DNA of 64,000 nucleotides from Tenggerimyces sp963762635 (GTDB taxonomy: Bacteria > Actinomycetota > Actinomycetes > Propionibacteriales > Actinopolymorphaceae), in contig CAVXLQ010000011.1 of the NCBI GenBank assembly GCA_963762635.1, positions 1 to 64,000 of the forward strand, written 5' to 3'. The translations under genes and the position numbers were made by a program. The first letter of the stretch is position 1. Each line of letters starts with the position of its first letter. This document shows, in pieces, positions 58,984 through 64,000 of this stretch. A model generated the notes under the pieces. It made no database searches, was not told the DNA's origin, and saw only the letters and a list, made by a program, of their open reading frames with translations.

Positions 58984-61635
58984 CTACAGGTCGAGCTGGG
59001 CCAGTTCGGCACGGCGACTGATGCCGAGCTTCGGGAAGGCCCGATAGAGGTGGTGCCCGACCGTCCGCGGGCTGAGGAACAGCTGCGCGGCGATCTCGCG
59101 GTTGCTCAGGCCCAGCGCGGCGCGACGGACGACCTGGAGCTCCTGCGGGGTCAGCTGGGTGGTGGCCTCGACCTCGGGTACGGCGTCGCCGAGTGCGACG
59201 AGCTCGGCACGTACGCGGCCCTGCCAGCCCTGCGCGCCGATCTGCCCGAACGTCGCGTACGCCTCGGTCAGCTGGGCGCGTGCCTTGCTCGGTTGGCGGT
59301 GGCGGCGCAGCCATTCCCCGTACGACAGCTGGGTTCTGGCCCGGTCGTACGGGCCGGACTCGCCAATCGCCAACGCTGCTTGGAAGTTGGGCTCCGGCTC
59401 GGTGCTGAGGAGGGCCTCGCAGCGCAGCACGAGTGCCCGCGCGACCGGGCTCTCGGTGTGCTTGGCCCAGGCGTCGAGCCGCGGCAGGTAGCGGCGCGCC
59501 CTGGCCTCGTCGCCTACCCGTACGGCGGCGTCGACGTGGTCGGGGATCGCGCGGATCGTCACGTCCCAGCCGGACGGGCCCTCGCAGACCGCCTCGAGTC
59601 GATCGAGCGCGGCGGCTGGCGCCTCGGCCATCAGGTCGAGGAGGGCGAGCGCCCAGTTCGCCTGCGCGGCGGACATCCGGTGCTGCCGGCGGTCGGCGAG
59701 GACGGTGGTGGCCTGCTGCCGCGCCGCGTCGGTGTCGCCGCGGACGGCGGCGAGCCACGACGAGATCGAGGTGAGGACGACGACCTGGAGGTCCTGGCCG
59801 AGCTCGGCGCCGAGCTCGATCGCCTCGGCGACGCTCGACTCGGCGTCGGGGAGCTTTCCGCTGACGAGCTGGGCGAGCGCGACAGGCTCGTTCGCGTACG
59901 GCATCCAACCCACCGCGCCGGCGTCGCGGAGCTCGGCGGCCTGCGCTTCGAGGACGGCGGTCGCTCGAGCGTCCGCGCCGATCAGCACGCCAAGGAAGCC
60001 GGCGAGCATCCGCCCGAGGCTCTGCTCCACGTCGGCCGCGGTCTCGAGCAGCGTGCGCATCGGCGCGACCGCGGCCTCGACATCGCCGCGCAGCAGGTCG
60101 GCGAGCGCCACCAGGGCGTCGGCGAGGCGGGCGGACCGTCCGCGCAGGGTCCGGGCCTGTTCGGCGCAGCGGCGGAGCAGGGTGACGTCGGCGGCGTCGC
60201 GGGCGCACCAGGTGGCCTCGGTCAGCATCGCGACCGCGCGGCCGGGATCGGTCCGCAGGATGGGCTTGGCGGCGCTGAGGGCGAGCGCGCTCGCCTCGGC
60301 GGGGGAGCGGCGTTCGTACGCGACCTGCGCCCGGACCCAGCCGGCCTCGGCCGCTTCGCCGAGGCGGACGGTCAGCGTGGAGCCGGCGGCCGCCAACTCG
60401 TCGGCGCGGTCGAGCTGGCCGGCGTCGTACGCCGCGCGGGCGGCGGCGACGAGGCGGGTGGCGCGCTGGTGGCGGTCGGCGGAGAGCTGCGCGGCCCGTT
60501 CCAGTGCTCTCGCTGCAACGGCCGGACCGCCGCGGTCGAGGGCGCGCTGTGCGGCGCGTTCGAGCTCGGCGGCGGCCTCGTCGTCGGTCCCGGTGGCCGC
60601 GGCGGCGAGGTGCCAGGCGCGCCGGTCGCGATCGCGGGGGTCGGTGAGCGCCTCGGCGTGCGCGGTGTGGGCGGCGAGCCGCTGGGCGTACGGGGCGTGC
60701 TGGTACGCGGCGGCCCGGATCAGCGGGTGCCGGAACGTCACGCCGTCGGTGCTGACGCTGACGAGCCTGGCGCGTTCGGCTGGTTCGAGGTCGTCGGCGC
60801 GCAGGCCCTGCCTGCTGGCGGCGAGCGCCCACGAGGCGCCGTCGTCGGAGGCGGCGAGCAGGAGCGCTTGGCGGGTGCGTTCCGGGAGGTTCTCGAGCTG
60901 GCGGCGGTAGTGCTCGTCCAGCCGCCCGGCCGCCGGCAGCGGCGCGACCGGGGCGGGGAGGTGGTCGGTGGTTCCCGGGGCGAGCTCGACGATCGCGAGC
61001 GGGTTGCCTTCGGAGTCGGCGAGGACGCGGTCGGCGACCTCGTTCGACAGGGCGGTGATCGTGGCGAGCAGCTCTCTCGACTCGCTGTGGTCCAGCCGGC
61101 CGAGGGTCAGGCTCTCGAGCCCGGCGGGCGCGAACGGCCGCTCGCCGTCTCGGACGGCGAACACCGTGCCGACGGCGTCGTTGTGCAACCTGCGGACGGC
61201 GAACAGCAGCGCCTCGACCGACGCGCTGTCGAACCACTGGACGTCGTCGCACAGGCACAACAACGGGCTGTCGCCGGCGAGCTCGGAGAGCAGCGTGAGG
61301 GTGGCCGCGCCGACCAGGATCCGGTCGCTCTGGGTCGTGCTCGCGCCCATCGCGGTCCGCAGCGCGTCGGCCTGCGGACCGGGCAGCGCGTCGATGCGAT
61401 CGGCGTACCGGCCGAACATCAGCTGCAGTGCGGCGAACGGGATCTCCGCCTCGGACTCGATCCCGACGACCCGGATCACCCGCATGCCCGCGGCCACGCT
61501 CTCGGCATAGTCGAGCAGCGCGGTCTTGCCGATCCCGGCCTCGCCGCGCAGCACGAGGGATCGGCTCCGCCCGTCCTTCGCGTCGGCGATCAACCGGTTC
61601 AGTCGCGACCGCTCGATCGCACGCCCCACCAACAC
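58984..61635 (-). CDS. Large ATP-binding LuxR-family regulator (LAL/MalT-type)
   Basis: About 883 residues. N-terminal AAA/NACHT-type ATPase: VLVGRAIERSRLNRLIADAK, Walker A LVLRGEAGIGKTALLDYAE, Walker B LLCLCDDVQWFDSASVEALL. A long middle of helical, TPR-like repeats follows, then a C-terminal LuxR helix-turn-helix (TPQELQVVRRAALGLSNREI, LFLSPRTVGHHLYRAFPKLG). It belongs to the LAL group which regulates secondary metabolism or sugar genes in actinobacteria. The GTG 61635 start is inferred from homology; no good ribosome binding site is visible. It is 55 bp downstream of the next large regulator. Confidence 0.87.
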   Translation of the reverse strand: MLVGRAIERSRLNRLIADAKDGRSRSLVLRGEAGIGKTALLDYAESVAAGMRVIRVVGIESEAEIPFAALQLMFGRYADRIDALPGPQADALRTAMGASTTQSDRILVGAATLTLLSELAGDSPLLCLCDDVQWFDSASVEALLFAVRRLHNDAVGTVFAVRDGERPFAPAGLESLTLGRLDHSESRELLATITALSNEVADRVLADSEGNPLAIVELAPGTTDHLPAPVAPLPAAGRLDEHYRRQLENLPERTRQALLLAASDDGASWALAASRQGLRADDLEPAERARLVSVSTDGVTFRHPLIRAAAYQHAPYAQRLAAHTAHAEALTDPRDRDRRAWHLAAAATGTDDEAAAELERAAQRALDRGGPAVAARALERAAQLSADRHQRATRLVAAARAAYDAGQLDRADELAAAGSTLTVRLGEAAEAGWVRAQVAYERRSPAEASALALSAAKPILRTDPGRAVAMLTEATWCARDAADVTLLRRCAEQARTLRGRSARLADALVALADLLRGDVEAAVAPMRTLLETAADVEQSLGRMLAGFLGVLIGADARATAVLEAQAAELRDAGAVGWMPYANEPVALAQLVSGKLPDAESSVAEAIELGAELGQDLQVVVLTSISSWLAAVRGDTDAARQQATTVLADRRQHRMSAAQANWALALLDLMAEAPAAALDRLEAVCEGPSGWDVTIRAIPDHVDAAVRVGDEARARRYLPRLDAWAKHTESPVARALVLRCEALLSTEPEPNFQAALAIGESGPYDRARTQLSYGEWLRRHRQPSKARAQLTEAYATFGQIGAQGWQGRVRAELVALGDAVPEVEATTQLTPQELQVVRRAALGLSNREIAAQLFLSPRTVGHHLYRAFPKLGISRRAELAQLDL

Positions 61636-61690
61636 GCGCGCAGCGTAGTGCCCACCCGCTCCTTTGCCCACCTGGCCCGCGCGGACGGCG

Positions 61691-64000
61691 TCAGGCGTGT
61701 CCTGGGCTCTGCCCGGTGATGCGCAGCCGGACGGCGGCCGCATGGGGGGTGCCCATCCGCTCGTACTCCGCCAACGCGGCGCGCCATTGCTCGACGGCTT
61801 CCGGGCGACGGTCCAGGTCGTGGAGCGCGCACCCGAGTCCGTCGTACGTGCGTGCCGTCTCGGTCGGGGCGCTGACGTCGGCGAGTACGGTGAGCGCCTG
61901 CTCGTGGAGCGCGACCGCGGTGCCCGCGGATCCGGATCGCCGACGGGCTTCGGCGAGGCCGTTCAAGGCTTTCGCGATCATGCGTGGGCTGCCGAGGTCC
62001 CGGGCCAGTCGCAGCGCCTGCTCCTGGTAGTCGACGGCTTCCGTGATGGCTCCGAGTTCGGCGCGGGCCAACCCGAGGTTGCTCAACGCGTCGGCCTCGC
62101 CTTCCCGATACCCGAGCTCGCGGTAGAGGTCCAGAGCACGCACATGGTGCTGCTCCGCCTCGTGGAACTGCCCGTTCAACCGATAGGCGCAGCCGAGCTC
62201 GTCGATATCGTTCGCCGCCGCGACCGTGTGGCCCAGCACCTGGTTCATGGCGGCCGCCCGGGTGTGGTGCTCGATCGCGGCGGGGTAGTCGCCGAGCGAG
62301 GTGCTGACCAGCCCGAGGGTGCCTAGCGCGGCCGCCACGAGCAGCTCGTGGTCCGCCTCCCGCGCCAGCGCCAGGCAACGACCCAGCTCCTCCGCCGCAC
62401 GGTCGAACTCGCCCAACCGCCAGTGCGCGATACCGACGTTCAGGCTGGCACTTCGTACGACGAGGTCCTCGCCGCAGGCGCTCGCGATCTCCAGCGCCCG
62501 ACGGAAGTGCGCGAGCGCCTCACGGCTGTGCCCGAGCCGGTCGCAGGCGACGCCCAGCCTGCGCTGGGCGGCGCAGGCCGCGACCGGATCGTCGGTGCCC
62601 GCCGCGTATCCGTGCAGGAGCTTCGCGTCGTTGTGGTAGCCGCCTCCGTCCAGGTGATGGGCCAGCGCCGCGGACACCGCGACCGCGAAGTCGTCCCGGC
62701 CGATCTCCATGGCCCGCCTGGCGCACGCGATCACGTTCGCACGGTGGGAGCCGAGCCAGTCCGAGTCGAGGCCGCCGTCCTCCACGCCAGGGATCGCCGC
62801 GATCCCGGCAAGGTGGTGGTCGAACAGCCGGTCGAGCGCCGCGGCCCGGACTGGCGGCGCGTCGATGTCCGCGGCCAGTTCGGCGGCGTACTCCCGGAGG
62901 AGGTCGTGGAAGGTCCACCGCCCCGCGGCCTTCCGCTCCAGGAGGTGCCCGGCGGTGAGCCGGTCGAGGAGCAGGTGCGCGAGGGGGGCGTCGAACTTCG
63001 CGAGCACGGCCGCCTCCAGCGCGTCGAAGTCGGCGCCCGGGTGCAGCGCGAGAGCCCGGAGCATCCGCGCCGCGTCCACATCCAGTGCGTCGTAGGACCA
63101 CGAGCACACCCCGCGCACGCTCGTCGCCGGGTCACCGTCTCTCGCGTCCAGCACATCCAGCCGCGCCGAGACATCCACCAGTTCGGCCGCGAGCTCGGCG
63201 AGGGAGACCAGCCCGTGGTCGCGGACGGCGCGATCGCTGACGATGCTGACCGCCAGCGGCAGCCGGCCGCACCGCTCGGCGATCTCAGCCGCGGCTCGCG
63301 GCTCGAGCTCGATGCGGTCGGCACCGATCGACCGGGCCAGCAGTTCCGTCGCCTCGCCGGGTTCGAGCGGTCCGACACTGACGCGGCGCGCGCCTTCGCG
63401 GGTGGCCAGTCCGCGGAGCTGGTCACGACTCGTCACGACGACGAAGCACCCGGGCCCGGGTGGCAGCAGCGGCCGCACCTGATCGGCGGACCGCGCGTTG
63501 TCGAGGACGATCAGGAGCCGTCGTCCGGCGAGCAGGCTGCGGTACAGCGCCGCGCTCGCCTCGAGCGTGCTCGGGACGCCGTCCGCGTCGGTCCCCAGCA
63601 GGCGTATCCAGTCGTCGAGCACGGCCCGGGGATCGGCCGGTGGTGTCGGCCCGAACCCATGCAGGTCGACGTAGAGCTGGCCATCCGGGAACCGGTCGCG
63701 GACCCGGTGCCCCCAGTGGACGGCCAACGCGGTCTTGCCCGCGCCCGCCGCGCCATCGATGATCACGATCGCCGGGCCGGCCGCCAGCTCGCGATCCAGC
63801 CGGTCGAGTTGGCCGGCCCGGCCGGTGAACGTTGCCCTGGCCGGTGGTAGCTGCGCCGGACGAACCCCGTCCGGCATCGCCGTACCCCGGCGGTAGTGCG
63901 CGATCAGCTCGTCGCGACGGCCCGGATCGAGACCGAGCGCCGCGGCGAGTGCCTCCAGCGAACCACGACGTGGCCGCGTGACCCGGCCGCGTTCGATGTT
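61691..64000 (-). CDS. XRE-NB-ARC-TPR signalling regulator, N-terminus outside window
   Basis: At least 769 residues; the frame is open up to position 64000. The visible order is an XRE-type HTH end (RRGSLEALAAALGLDPGRRD), NB-ARC ATPase (TFTGRAGQLDRLDRELA, Walker A IDGAAGAGKTALAVHWGHRV, RRLLIVLDNARSADQVRPLL, VVVTSRDQLRGLATREG, PLAVSIVSDRA), a helical linker, and 7-8 TPR repeats (GYREGEADALSNLGLARAEL, HEQALTVLADVSAPTETART and others). This is the common actinomycete SARP-like/NB-ARC regulator without the BTAD part. An internal ATG at 63877 would drop the HTH and is unlikely to be the start. It precedes the LAL regulator on the same strand. Confidence 0.87.
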   Translation of the reverse strand, partial: NIERGRVTRPRRGSLEALAAALGLDPGRRDELIAHYRRGTAMPDGVRPAQLPPARATFTGRAGQLDRLDRELAAGPAIVIIDGAAGAGKTALAVHWGHRVRDRFPDGQLYVDLHGFGPTPPADPRAVLDDWIRLLGTDADGVPSTLEASAALYRSLLAGRRLLIVLDNARSADQVRPLLPPGPGCFVVVTSRDQLRGLATREGARRVSVGPLEPGEATELLARSIGADRIELEPRAAAEIAERCGRLPLAVSIVSDRAVRDHGLVSLAELAAELVDVSARLDVLDARDGDPATSVRGVCSWSYDALDVDAARMLRALALHPGADFDALEAAVLAKFDAPLAHLLLDRLTAGHLLERKAAGRWTFHDLLREYAAELAADIDAPPVRAAALDRLFDHHLAGIAAIPGVEDGGLDSDWLGSHRANVIACARRAMEIGRDDFAVAVSAALAHHLDGGGYHNDAKLLHGYAAGTDDPVAACAAQRRLGVACDRLGHSREALAHFRRALEIASACGEDLVVRSASLNVGIAHWRLGEFDRAAEELGRCLALAREADHELLVAAALGTLGLVSTSLGDYPAAIEHHTRAAAMNQVLGHTVAAANDIDELGCAYRLNGQFHEAEQHHVRALDLYRELGYREGEADALSNLGLARAELGAITEAVDYQEQALRLARDLGSPRMIAKALNGLAEARRRSGSAGTAVALHEQALTVLADVSAPTETARTYDGLGCALHDLDRRPEAVEQWRAALAEYERMGTPHAAAVRLRITGQSPGHA

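Noticed and set aside
59050..61719. Long forward frame opposite the LAL regulator
   Set aside because: It has no recognisable domain, whereas the reverse frame has Walker motifs and a LuxR HTH in order.
63511..63877. ATG at 63877 as the start of the NB-ARC protein
   Set aside because: The frame stays open to 64000 and encodes a good XRE HTH upstream, so the true start is outside the window.

Overview
The window is high-GC actinobacterial DNA. Short gene overlaps of the ATGA/GTGA type, frequent GTG starts, a FasR-type fatty-acid locus, F420-type and mycothiol-type (DinB/maleylpyruvate isomerase) enzymes and many LuxR/SARP-like regulators point to a soil actinomycete, possibly of the Actinopolymorphaceae/Kribbella-like group (inference; no rRNA is present). 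No tRNA, rRNA, CRISPR array or insertion sequence was recognised.

The left 8.7 kb differs from the rest. Genes there (ABC transporter ATPase, thymidine phosphorylase end, DUF559 protein, adenosine deaminase, BMP-family lipoprotein, nucleoside ABC ATPase, malic enzyme, malate synthase, SnoaL-like protein) are recognisable, but each is broken by many single-base frameshifts, mostly one-base insertions. Two joins (near 985 and 5237) fuse unrelated gene fragments. It is best read as low-quality, possibly chimeric sequence rather than natural gene decay. From about 8.75 kb the reading frames are clean.

8.8-14.0 kb: a LuxR regulator, then a tight ureide operon (DUF6986 protein, allantoinase, allantoicase). 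The malate synthase just upstream could use the glyoxylate released. 14.1-17.2 kb: a reverse operon of DinB protein, putative TIM-barrel glycosidase-like protein and epoxide hydrolase. 17.4-19.9 kb: voltage-gated-type ion channel, two MarR regulators, SDR. 19.9-26.3 kb: type II fatty acid synthesis operon fasR-fabD-fabH-acpP-fabF followed by a broken acyl-CoA carboxylase beta gene; FabD carries an extra lipoyl-like domain. 26.5-32.1 kb: PHP phosphoesterase, S51 peptidase, F420-type oxidoreductase, acetyltransferase, NfeD-like protein plus flotillin, FolE2. 32.2-36.7 kb: a ribose/simple-sugar (CUT2) ABC transporter. 36.8-39.3 kb: VOC and maleylpyruvate-isomerase-like proteins and a second LuxR regulator. 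39.3-47.1 kb: a carbohydrate locus with a divergent GntR regulator, an LplABC-type transporter, GH29 alpha-L-fucosidase and a fuconate-dehydratase-like enolase, suggesting uptake and oxidative breakdown of fucosides. 47.1-64.0 kb: DinB protein, a frameshifted SigE-type sigma factor with a membrane partner, HTH regulator and MFS exporter, two secreted proteins (C39 peptidase; propeller with Cys-pair repeats), a duplicated winged-helix protein, methyltransferase, shortened LysE exporter, two DHFR-like proteins and two very large signalling regulators, the last cut by the window edge.

The most unusual non-coding feature is a set of three 77-bp palindromes with fixed geometry (25-bp arms, 27-nt oriented loop) at 9850, 17289 and 32098, together with a second short repeat family around GTTTCGAATGAGGG. 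In three cases the repeat itself supplies the stop codon of the adjoining gene.
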